Source: Actinomycetes bacterium
GTDB lineage: Bacteria; Actinomycetota; Acidimicrobiia; Acidimicrobiales; RAAP-2
Assembly (NCBI GenBank): GCA_021850345.1
Contig: JAJZMN010000197.1
Span: 704-18,686 of the forward strand
Reading direction: 5' to 3'
Length of the DNA stretch: 17,983 nucleotides
The notes under the pieces were generated by a model, which worked only from the letters and a program-made list of their open reading frames with translations, was not told the origin of the DNA and did no database searches. The position numbers were made by a program, and so were the translations under genes. Of this stretch, positions 11,645 to 17,983 are shown piece by piece; position 1 is the first letter of the stretch; each line of letters starts with the position of its first letter.

Positions 11645-14259
11645 CCGGCGGCGAGCACCGCCTGGGCCGCCGCGAGGCGTGCGATCGGCACCCGGTAGGG
11701 CGAGCAGCTCACGTAGTCGAGCCCGACGGCTGCGAAGAAGCTGATCGACTCCGGGTCGCCGCCGTGCTCGCCGCAGACCCCGAGTTTCAGGCGCGCGTTG
11801 ACCGAGCGGCCGCGAGCGGCGGCGATCTTGACCAGCTCGCCGACACCGTCGCGGTCGATGGTGTGGAACGGGTTGGCCGGGATGAGCCCGTGCTCGAGGT
11901 AGAGGGACATCATCCGCGCCTCGACGTCGTCCCGGCTGAACCCGAAGGTCATCTGGGTCAGATCGTTGGTCCCGAACGAGAAGAAGTCTGCCTGTCCGGC
12001 CAGTTCGGCTGCCCGCAGTGCCGCGCGCGGGGTCTCGACCATGGTGCCGATCGACACCTCGAGCCCGTCCGCGTCACGCTCGGCGATCGCCTCCTCGACC
12101 CAGGTGCGCGCGAGCGCGAGCTCCTCGGCGCTCACCGTGAGGGGGATCATCACCTCGACGATCGGCCGCCCCCCCGCGTTGGTGCGCGCGATCGCCGCAT
12201 CGAGCAACGCGCGGACCTGCATCGCGTAGAGCCCGGGTTTCACCACGGCGAGGCGCACCCCCCGGGTGCCGAGCATGGGGTTCTGCTCGTGCCAGCGCCG
12301 TGCGGCGTCGAGCAGGCGCTCCTCCTCGGCATTGAGCCCCTCGACGGCCGCCTTGATGGTGAGTGCGGAGACGTCGGGCAGGAACTCGTGCAAGGGGGGA
12401 TCGAGGAGCCGGACGGTGACGGGGAGTCCGTCCATCGCCTCGAGGATCGCGGCGAAGTCCTCGGACTGCACGGCGCGCAGCTCCTCGAGTGCCGCGGCCT
12501 CCTCGTCCTCGCTGTCGGCGAGGATCATGCGTCGCACGACGGGCAGGCGCGTCTCGGCGAGGAACATGTGCTCGGTGCGGCACAGCCCGATGCCCTCGGC
12601 GCCGAGCGCGCGGGCGGTTGCGGCGTCCGTGCCGTTGTCAGCGTTCGCCCGGACCCCGATCGTCCCCTTGCGGATCTCGTCGGCCCAGGACAGAAGGGTT
12701 CGCAGCGCCTCGGGCGGCTCCGCGGCCGAGAGGGCGACGGCCCCGATCGCGACCACGCCGGTCGTACCGTCGATCGAGATGAGGTCGCCCTCGCCGAGGT
12801 CCGTCTCGCCGATGCGGATGCCGTCGCCGCGGATCTCGACGCGCTCGGCGCCGACGACGGCCGGCTTGCCCCATCCCCGCGCGACGACCGCCGCGTGGCT
12901 GACGAGGCCGCCCCGGCGCGTGAGGATGCCCGCGGCCGCGAGCATCCCCGAGACGTCGTCCGGCGAGGTCTCGTCGCGCACCAGAATCACGGACTCTCCG
13001 TCGCCCGCCCACTGCAGTGCGCGCTCGGTGCTGAGCGCGATCCGCCCGACCGCCGCACCGGGCGACGCGCCGAGTCCGCGGGTGCCGACCCTCACCTCGC
13101 CCGGGGCGAACTGGGGGTGCAGGACGCCGTCGATGTGCGCGGCGTCGATCCGGCGGACCGCTTCGGCACGGGTGAGCTGGATCACCGGGTCGTCGACCAT
13201 CTCGACGGCCATCCGCAGCGCCGCGCGCCCGGTTCGCTTGCCGACCCGGGTCTGGAGCACGAAGAGGCGCCCGGACTCGATGGTGAACTCCACGTCGCAC
13301 ATGTCGCGGTAGTGCGCTTCGAGCCGGCTGAAGATGGCCATCAGCTCGGCGTGGCGTTCGGGGAGGCGCTCGGCAATGGTCGCGAGGGGGAGCGGATGGC
13401 GGATCCCCGCGACGACGTCGTCGCCCTGGGCCTGCCAGAGGAAGTCGCCGTAGCGGCGGTTCTCGCCCGTGGCCGGGTCCCGGGTGAAGCCGACGCCCGT
13501 GCCACTTTGCGCGTCGCGATTGCCGAAGACCATGGCCTGGACGGTGACGGCCGTGCCGAGGTCGTGGGGGATCTGCTCGCGCTCACGGTACGCGTGGGCG
13601 CGGGGCGAGTGCCAGGAGGAGAAGACCGCCTCGATCGCGCGCCGGAGCTGCTCGGCGGGGTCCTCCGGGAAGGCCGCGCCCGTCGTGGCGGCGATCTGGG
13701 CCTTGTGGGCTTTGATGAGTCCGCGCAGCTCCTCGGCCGGCACCTCGGCGTCGAGGCGGACGCCGAGGCGGCGCTTTGCCGCTTCGTGGTCGACGTCGAA
13801 CACCTCGTTGTCGACCCCGAGCACGATGTGGCCGAACATCTGCAGCAGACGCCGGTAGGAGTCCAGCGCAAAGCGGTCGTCGCCGTGGCGCCGCGCGAGC
13901 CCCTCGACCGCCGCGCCGTTGAGCCCGAGGTTGAGGACGGTGTCCATCATCCCCGGCATCGATCGGGCGGCACCCGAGCGCACCGAGACGAGCAGCGGGT
14001 CGCTCCCGTCCCCGAGGCGGCGGCCCATCGCGGCCTCGAGTCGGGCCAAGTGCTCGGCGACCTCCGCGCTGAGGCCTCCGGGCCACCCGCCGGTGAGGAA
14101 GGCGCGGCACGCCTCGGTCGTGATGGTGAAGCCGGGGGGCACCGGCAACCCGAGCACGGAGGTCATCTCCGCGAGGTTCGCCCCCTTGCCCCCGAGCAGG
14201 TCCGCCAACTCGCGTGGCGGCCGCCCGTGGTCGTGGTCGAGATCGAACACGTACGCCAT
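11641..14259 (-). CDS. ppdK: Pyruvate, phosphate dikinase
   Basis: Interconverts pyruvate + ATP + Pi with phosphoenolpyruvate + AMP + PPi. Length is 872 residues, normal for the bacterial homodimeric enzyme. The N-terminal ATP-grasp domain begins LLGGKGANLAEM (21-32) and continues through VRSGAARSMPGMMDTVLNLG (93-112) and VFGNRDAQSGTGVGFTRDP (244-262). The swivelling phosphohistidine domain has GGLVSHAAVVARGWGKPAV with H455, the same number as the Clostridium symbiosum enzyme. The C-terminal TIM barrel has GLCRTEHMF, FSFGTNDLTQMTFGFSRDD and LGVCGEHGGDP (catalytic C829). ATG 14259 is preferred because GGAGGA lies 7 nt upstream; GTG 14274 is an alternative. The downstream mug gene is coupled by GTGA. 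No PPDK regulatory-protein gene is adjacent. It supports gluconeogenesis or PPi-dependent glycolysis. Confidence 0.98.
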   Translation of the reverse strand: MAYVFDLDHDHGRPPRELADLLGGKGANLAEMTSVLGLPVPPGFTITTEACRAFLTGGWPGGLSAEVAEHLARLEAAMGRRLGDGSDPLLVSVRSGAARSMPGMMDTVLNLGLNGAAVEGLARRHGDDRFALDSYRRLLQMFGHIVLGVDNEVFDVDHEAAKRRLGVRLDAEVPAEELRGLIKAHKAQIAATTGAAFPEDPAEQLRRAIEAVFSSWHSPRAHAYREREQIPHDLGTAVTVQAMVFGNRDAQSGTGVGFTRDPATGENRRYGDFLWQAQGDDVVAGIRHPLPLATIAERLPERHAELMAIFSRLEAHYRDMCDVEFTIESGRLFVLQTRVGKRTGRAALRMAVEMVDDPVIQLTRAEAVRRIDAAHIDGVLHPQFAPGEVRVGTRGLGASPGAAVGRIALSTERALQWAGDGESVILVRDETSPDDVSGMLAAAGILTRRGGLVSHAAVVARGWGKPAVVGAERVEIRGDGIRIGETDLGEGDLISIDGTTGVVAIGAVALSAAEPPEALRTLLSWADEIRKGTIGVRANADNGTDAATARALGAEGIGLCRTEHMFLAETRLPVVRRMILADSEDEEAAALEELRAVQSEDFAAILEAMDGLPVTVRLLDPPLHEFLPDVSALTIKAAVEGLNAEEERLLDAARRWHEQNPMLGTRGVRLAVVKPGLYAMQVRALLDAAIARTNAGGRPIVEVMIPLTVSAEELALARTWVEEAIAERDADGLEVSIGTMVETPRAALRAAELAGQADFFSFGTNDLTQMTFGFSRDDVEARMMSLYLEHGLIPANPFHTIDRDGVGELVKIAAARGRSVNARLKLGVCGEHGGDPESISFFAAVGLDYVSCSPYRVPIARLAAAQAVLAAG

Positions 14260-14298
14260 CAGCTCTTCCTCCACCCCTCTTCGGCGAGCCTCGGCGCG

Positions 14299-14304
14299 AC
14301 CCTA
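14299..14304 (-). promoter_or_regulatory. Candidate -10 element for ppdK
   Basis: TAGGGT on the minus strand fits TANNNT and would give a leader of about 33 nt that includes the GGAGGA ribosome site. No clear -35 is seen. It lies about 46 nt from the divergent tmk -10. Confidence 0.4.
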
Positions 14305-14350
14305 GTCGGAACACCGGGGGGTATCGCCGAGGGCCCGGCGCCCCGTCGCC

Positions 14351-14356
14351 TAGGCT
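14351..14356 (+). promoter_or_regulatory. Probable -10 of leaderless tmk promoter
   Basis: TAGGCT is followed by exactly 6 nt (CGCGCC) and then the GTG at 14363. No Shine-Dalgarno is present, so transcription probably begins at the start codon. No clear -35 is visible. Confidence 0.55.
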
Positions 14357-14362
14357 CGCGCC

Positions 14363-15025
14363 GTGCTCGTCGCGCTCGAGGGGATCGACGGCGCGGGCAA
14401 GCAGACCCAGAGCGCGGCGTTGCTCTCCCGGGCGCGCGCCGCGGGCTGGCGTGCGGTCGGGATCTCCTTCCCCCGCTACGGCGAGACGTTCTTCGCTGCG
14501 GCGGTGCAGGATCTGCTGCAGGGCCGCTACGGCCACGCGAATGACCCGCGCCTCGCCGGCCTCGTCTTCGCCGGGGACCGGCTCGAGAGCCGGCCGCTCA
14601 TCGAGCGGGCGCTGGCTGAGGCCGACCTCGTCGTCGCCGACCGCTATGTGGCCTCGAACCTCGCCTATCAGGCCGCACGTGCGCCGGCGAGCGAGCGCGC
14701 AGCAGTGGTGGCCTGGCTCGAGGCGGTCGAGCACGAGGTCTTCGGGCTCCCGCGTGCCGACCTCACGGTGCTGTTCGACCTGCCCGTCGCGCTCGCCGCG
14801 GGGCGCGTCGCGGGCCGGCGCGGCGGCGACCGGCCGGACGGCGATCTCTACGAAGCTGACCACGCGCTGCTCGAGGCGTGCCGCGATGCCTATCAGGATC
14901 TGGCGGCGAAACGGCCGGACTGGGTGGTCGTCCCTCTGGTGGACGACGGACGCGAACGCGCACCGGCAGAGGTCGCCGACGCGGTCTTCGCCGCCGTCGC
15001 GGCGGCGAAACCTAGCGCGCCGTGA
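14363..15025 (+). CDS. tmk: Thymidylate kinase
   Basis: Phosphorylates dTMP to dTDP with ATP, essential for dTTP supply. 220 residues. The P-loop is EGIDGAGKQT (6-15), and SFPRYGET (35-42) is the dTMP-binding region. FAGDR (69-73) corresponds to the FAADR motif, and ADRYVASNLAYQ (92-103) holds the DRY motif (93-95). An Arg-rich lid-like segment, VAGRRGGDRPDGDLYE, follows. GTG 14363 is the first codon of the conserved LVALEGIDG strand, so little N-terminal extension is possible; the frame contains no better start and there is no ribosome site, in line with a leaderless transcript. The gene is divergent from ppdK, and its last 14 bases overlap the end of the convergent CBS-domain gene. Confidence 0.95.
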   Translation: MLVALEGIDGAGKQTQSAALLSRARAAGWRAVGISFPRYGETFFAAAVQDLLQGRYGHANDPRLAGLVFAGDRLESRPLIERALAEADLVVADRYVASNLAYQAARAPASERAAVVAWLEAVEHEVFGLPRADLTVLFDLPVALAAGRVAGRRGGDRPDGDLYEADHALLEACRDAYQDLAAKRPDWVVVPLVDDGRERAPAEVADAVFAAVAAAKPSAP

Positions 15026-15443
15026 TGTAGTGCTCGAGGGCCCGGCGGTCCTCCTCGAGTTCGCCGATGCGGCTCTTTACGACGTCCCCGATGCTGACGA
15101 TGCCGACGAGCACGTCGTCCTCGAGAACGGGCACGTGGCGGATCCGGAGAGTCGTCATGGTCTGCGCGAGAGAGTCGACGGTGTCACCGGGCGCGCAGTG
15201 CTGGACCTGCGCGGACATGATCACCGTCACCGGCTCGGCGAGGACGCCCGGGCCGAGACGGTTGAGCGCCCGGACGACGTCGCGCTCGGAGACGATCCCG
15301 GAGACATGGGCTCCGTCGGCAGAGACGACGAGCGCGCCGACATCGTGGTCGGCGAGGCCGGCAAGCACCGCGGAGACCGGGGCCGACGGCAGTACCGTCG
15401 CGACCTGCGCGCCCTTCCTCGACAGAAGCTCGGAGATGAGCAT
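15012..15443 (-). CDS. Tandem CBS-domain protein
   Basis: A 143-residue stand-alone Bateman module of two CBS domains at about residues 8-60 and 73-130. Diagnostic pieces are VGALVVSADGAHVSGIVSERDVVRAL (35-60) and TLRIRHVPVLEDDVLVGIVSIGDVVK (98-123). Such proteins bind adenine nucleotides or S-adenosylmethionine-like ligands and are proposed to sense cell energy or redox state; no catalytic domain is attached. ATG 15443 has AGAGGAGG 5 nt upstream, an excellent start. The final residues (LEHYITAR) are encoded by DNA that also encodes the end of tmk on the other strand, an overlap of 14 nt. The regulated partner cannot be inferred from the neighbourhood. Confidence 0.92.
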   Translation of the reverse strand: MLISELLSRKGAQVATVLPSAPVSAVLAGLADHDVGALVVSADGAHVSGIVSERDVVRALNRLGPGVLAEPVTVIMSAQVQHCAPGDTVDSLAQTMTTLRIRHVPVLEDDVLVGIVSIGDVVKSRIGELEEDRRALEHYITAR

Positions 15444-15479
15444 CGCCGCCTCCTCTCGCTGTCCACAACGCGTTCGCGG

Positions 15480-15485
15480 ATCCTA
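15480..15485 (-). promoter_or_regulatory. Candidate -10 element for the CBS-domain gene
   Basis: TAGGAT on the minus strand fits TANNNT and lies 36 nt before the ATG at 15443, giving a leader of about 30 nt containing the ribosome site. No -35 match was found. Confidence 0.35.
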
Positions 15486-15532
15486 CCGGTCGGCGTGCGA
15501 GAGGGGCGCGACCACCCACCAGCGCACCCGGT

Positions 15533-15575
15533 GGCGGCGCGCCGCCGTTGCGGGGCGCAGGTCCCGCGGCGCCCC
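15533..15575 (-). terminator. Hairpin pair downstream of valS
   Basis: On the minus strand, 8 nt after the valS stop, a 7-bp stem forms between 15569-15575 and 15552-15558 (GGGGCGC/GCGCCCC, 10-nt loop). A loop-free 14-nt palindrome, GGCGGCGCGCCGCC, follows at 15533-15546. A T-tract is absent. The position suggests the end of the valS transcript. Confidence 0.4.
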
Positions 15576-15583
15576 AAGGCGAG

Positions 15584-17983
15584 CTAGGAGCGCGCCAGAT
15601 CAGCCCCGTCGTCGGCGAGCTCCACGGTGACGAGGCGGTCGGTCGCCTCGGTGAGTTCGAGCGCGGCGACGCCGCCGGCGTCGATCAGCTCCCGGCGCCC
15701 GAGCTCGAGTGCGGCGAGCGCGTCCGCGGGTGCCCGCACGACGACCCGGCGGACCGGTGCGCGCATCGAGCGCTTCGCGGCCGTCTTGGCCCGGCGGATC
15801 TCCCCAAGCACGAGCGCGACCTCCCCGAGCACCGCGTCCTCGTCCTCGGCACACCCGCACGCGCGCGCGATCTCGGCCACCTCGGGCCAGCGCGCCCGGT
15901 GCACCGAGTCGCCGGGCGCGTGCCACCAGGACCAGACCTCCTCGGTCGCAAAGGGCAGGAACGGAGCGAACAGGCGGAGCAGCGTCGAGAGCGCGAGCTG
16001 CAAGGCGGCGCGCGCGGAGCGCGCGTCGGCCTCGTCGCCCTCGGTCGCGTACACGCGACCCTTGACGAGCTCGAGGTAGTCGTCGCAGAAGCCCCAGAAG
16101 AACTGCTCGACGACCTCGAGCGCCCGCGCGTGGTCGTAGCGGGTGAGCGCCACGCTGGCCTCGTGGACGACGCGGCCGAGGCGGGCGAGCAGGGCCCGGT
16201 CGAGCGGCGCCTGCACCACGGCGTCGAGCACCAGCGGCTCGCCGAGGCGGGAGAGCACGAAGCGGCTCGCGTTCAGCAGCTTGATCGCGAGCCGCCGGCC
16301 GACCCGCATCTGTTGTTCGTCGAAGGCCGTGTCCGCCCCGAGGCGTGCCGAGGCCGCCCAGTAGCGGACGGCGTCGGCCCCGTGGCGCTCGAGCGGCTCG
16401 CTCGGAACGACGACGTTGCCGATCGACTTCGACATCTTCTTGCGGTCGGGGTCAAGGATCCACCCCGAGAGTGCGACGTTGTGCCACGCCGGGGTGTCGA
16501 AGCCGAGGCGTGAGCGCACGAGCGTCGTGAACAGCCACGTGCGGATGATGTCGTGGCCCTGGGGGCGGAGGTCCATCGGGAAGACCCGTTCGAGCAGGTC
16601 GTCGTCCTCTCCCCAGCGTGCGGCGATCTGAGGGCTGAGCGATGAGGTCGCCCAGGTGTCCATGACGTCGGGGTCGCCGACGAACCCGCCCGGCTCGCCC
16701 CGTTGCCCCGGCGCGTAGCCCGGGGGGGTGTCGACGGAGGGGTCGACGGGCAGGGAGGCCACCGCCGCGGTGATCGGCGCGTTGTCGTCGACGCTCCCGT
16801 CGGCACGAACCGGGTACCAGACGGGGAACGGCACACCGAAGAAGCGTTGGCGCGAGATGTTCCAGTCTCCGGTGAGGCCCTCGACCCAGTCCTCGAAGCG
16901 AGCGCGCATGTACTCCGGGAACCATGACAGGGCCCGGCCGTCGGCCAGGAGCTGGCCGCGCAGGTCCATCGTGCGCACGTACCACTGGGGCGAGGAGACG
17001 ATCTCGAGCGGGCGGTCGCCCTTCTCGTAGAACTTCACCGGGTGCACGATCGGGCGCGGCTCGCCGACGAGGTGCTCGGCCGCCGCCAGCATCTCGACGA
17101 TGCGGCGGCGTGCCTTGGCGGTGCTCAGCCCCTCGAGCTCGGCGTAGGCCGTGGCCGCCGCGGCGGGATCGGCACTCTCCCAGCCCGGCTCGCCGAAGGG
17201 CGCGTGCTCGAGGCGGCCGTCGCGGCCGACCACTGTGCGCGTCGGCAGCTCGAGCTCGCGCCACCACGTGACGTCGGTCAGGTCACCGAAGGTGCAGACC
17301 ATCGCGATGCCGGTGCCCTTCTCGGGATCCGCGAGACGGTGCGCACGGATCGGCACGGCGACGCCGAACAGCGGCGTGCGCACCTCGGTGCCGAGAAGCG
17401 GTCGGTAGCGTTCGTCGTCGGGGTGGCAGACGAGCGCGACGCAGGCCGGGATGAGCTCGGGACGGGTCGTCTCGATCTCGATGGCGCCGGGGCCGTCGAC
17501 GCGGGGAAAGGCGACGCGGTGGTAGGCGCCCGCGACCTCGCGGTCGACGAGCTCGGCTTGCGCGACGGCGGAGCGGAAGTCGACGTCCCACAGCGTCGGC
17601 GCTTCGCGGCGGTACGCGCGTCCGTGCGCGAAGAGCTCGAGGAACGCATGCTGGCTCACGCGCCGCGAGATCTCGCCGACCGTCGTGTACGCGAGCGACC
17701 AGTCGACCGAGAGGCCGATGCGGCGGAACACGTCCTCGAAGGCGCGCTCGTCCTCGCCGGTCAGGCGACGGCACAGCTCGACGAACTCCGGGCGCGAGAT
17801 CGCGAGCGGCTCGGCCGCCCGCGGCCCGGGCGGCTCGAGGTCTGTTCGCGGCGGTGTCCCGGGAACACAGCGCACGCCGTAGTAGTTCTGCACGCGGCGC
17901 TCGGTCGCGAGCCCGTTGTCGTCCCAGCCGATCGGATAGAAGACGTTCTTGCCCATCATCCGCCAAAAGCGCGCGGTCACGTC
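15584..17983 (-). CDS. valS: Valyl-tRNA synthetase, C-terminal 799 residues (5' end outside window)
   Basis: Class I synthetase charging tRNA-Val. The visible part starts inside the catalytic domain, just after the HIGH region. It begins DVTARFWRMMGKNVFYPIGWDDNGLATERRVQNYYG, includes the editing (CP1) domain with TTRPELIPACVALVCHPDD, the DVMDTWATSSLSPQ block and KKMSKSIGNVVVPSEP (the KMSKS loop), and ends with the anticodon-binding helical domain and a tail of about 70 residues. GWDDNGL..ERRVQ is the pattern I associate with archaeal/Rickettsia-type ValRS, in contrast to DHAGIATQ of the common bacterial type. The long C-terminal coiled-coil arm of the bacterial form is not evident. The GTG at 17980 is internal, not a start: the frame remains open to the window edge. 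Confidence 0.93.
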   Translation of the reverse strand, partial: DVTARFWRMMGKNVFYPIGWDDNGLATERRVQNYYGVRCVPGTPPRTDLEPPGPRAAEPLAISRPEFVELCRRLTGEDERAFEDVFRRIGLSVDWSLAYTTVGEISRRVSQHAFLELFAHGRAYRREAPTLWDVDFRSAVAQAELVDREVAGAYHRVAFPRVDGPGAIEIETTRPELIPACVALVCHPDDERYRPLLGTEVRTPLFGVAVPIRAHRLADPEKGTGIAMVCTFGDLTDVTWWRELELPTRTVVGRDGRLEHAPFGEPGWESADPAAAATAYAELEGLSTAKARRRIVEMLAAAEHLVGEPRPIVHPVKFYEKGDRPLEIVSSPQWYVRTMDLRGQLLADGRALSWFPEYMRARFEDWVEGLTGDWNISRQRFFGVPFPVWYPVRADGSVDDNAPITAAVASLPVDPSVDTPPGYAPGQRGEPGGFVGDPDVMDTWATSSLSPQIAARWGEDDDLLERVFPMDLRPQGHDIIRTWLFTTLVRSRLGFDTPAWHNVALSGWILDPDRKKMSKSIGNVVVPSEPLERHGADAVRYWAASARLGADTAFDEQQMRVGRRLAIKLLNASRFVLSRLGEPLVLDAVVQAPLDRALLARLGRVVHEASVALTRYDHARALEVVEQFFWGFCDDYLELVKGRVYATEGDEADARSARAALQLALSTLLRLFAPFLPFATEEVWSWWHAPGDSVHRARWPEVAEIARACGCAEDEDAVLGEVALVLGEIRRAKTAAKRSMRAPVRRVVVRAPADALAALELGRRELIDAGGVAALELTEATDRLVTVELADDGADLARS

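Noticed and set aside
11605..14544. A 979-codon open frame on the plus strand
   Set aside because: It is antisense to the unmistakable ppdK gene. Long antisense frames are expected where third positions are nearly all G or C; it has no recognisable domain.
17978..17980. GTG as the start of valS
   Set aside because: The frame continues to the window edge with a typical internal sequence (DVTARFWRMMG), and the HIGH motif region must lie further upstream.

Overview
The window is very GC-rich (roughly 70% or more) chromosomal DNA from an actinobacterium. Support comes from heavy G/C third positions, frequent GTG starts, GTGA stop/start overlaps, TANNNT-type -10 elements directly in front of start codons, an actinobacterial AhpC/AhpD pair and a decaprenylphosphoryl-arabinose (DPA) gene set. 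A deep-branching lineage such as Acidimicrobiia would fit, but the sequence alone does not settle this. I see no mobile elements, tRNA or rRNA genes, or CRISPR array.

Layout. (1) 1-57 is an octamer tandem repeat, followed by a PfkB-family sugar kinase (183-1217, +). (2) On the minus strand, an ApbE-type FMN transferase (2771-1959) precedes a five-helix, histidine-containing membrane protein (1908-1222). A divergent PsiE-like membrane protein lies at 2991-3458 (+). (3) A tightly overlapping minus-strand operon runs 7889-3475: membrane-anchored phosphodiester glycosidase, UbiA-type DPA-pathway prenyltransferase, DprE1-like oxidase and DprE2-like reductase. The last three are the steps that make decaprenylphosphoryl arabinose from phosphoribosyl diphosphate and decaprenyl phosphate, apart from a phosphatase. 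(4) A 438-nt divergent gap holding a perfect 11-bp hairpin is followed by an unrecognised 160-residue protein (8328-8810, +). (5) A peroxide-defence locus has oxyR (minus) divergent from ahpC-ahpD (plus) across a 99-nt gap with an OxyR-like element. (6) On the minus strand, pyruvate phosphate dikinase is translationally coupled to a Mug/TDG-type uracil-DNA glycosylase. (7) Thymidylate kinase (+) converges on, and overlaps, a two-CBS-domain protein (minus). (8) The C-terminal 799 residues of a valyl-tRNA synthetase (minus) run off the right edge.

Functional picture. Most of this is housekeeping and envelope biology. The DPA operon implies arabinofuranose-containing cell-envelope polymers. OxyR/AhpC/AhpD form a self-contained peroxide response. 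The ApbE/membrane-protein pair suggests a small flavin/haem electron-transfer unit. At least three genes (the His-rich membrane protein, oxyR and tmk) appear to be transcribed as leaderless mRNAs, because a TAGNNT hexamer sits exactly six bases before the start codon.

No wholly new defence or mobile system is visible. The most interesting points are the glycosidase fused by overlap to the DPA operon, the natural Cys-to-Ala change at the benzothiazinone-reactive position of DprE1, the overlapping oxyR/ahpC control element, and a TGAT flavinylation-like motif in the membrane protein beside apbE.
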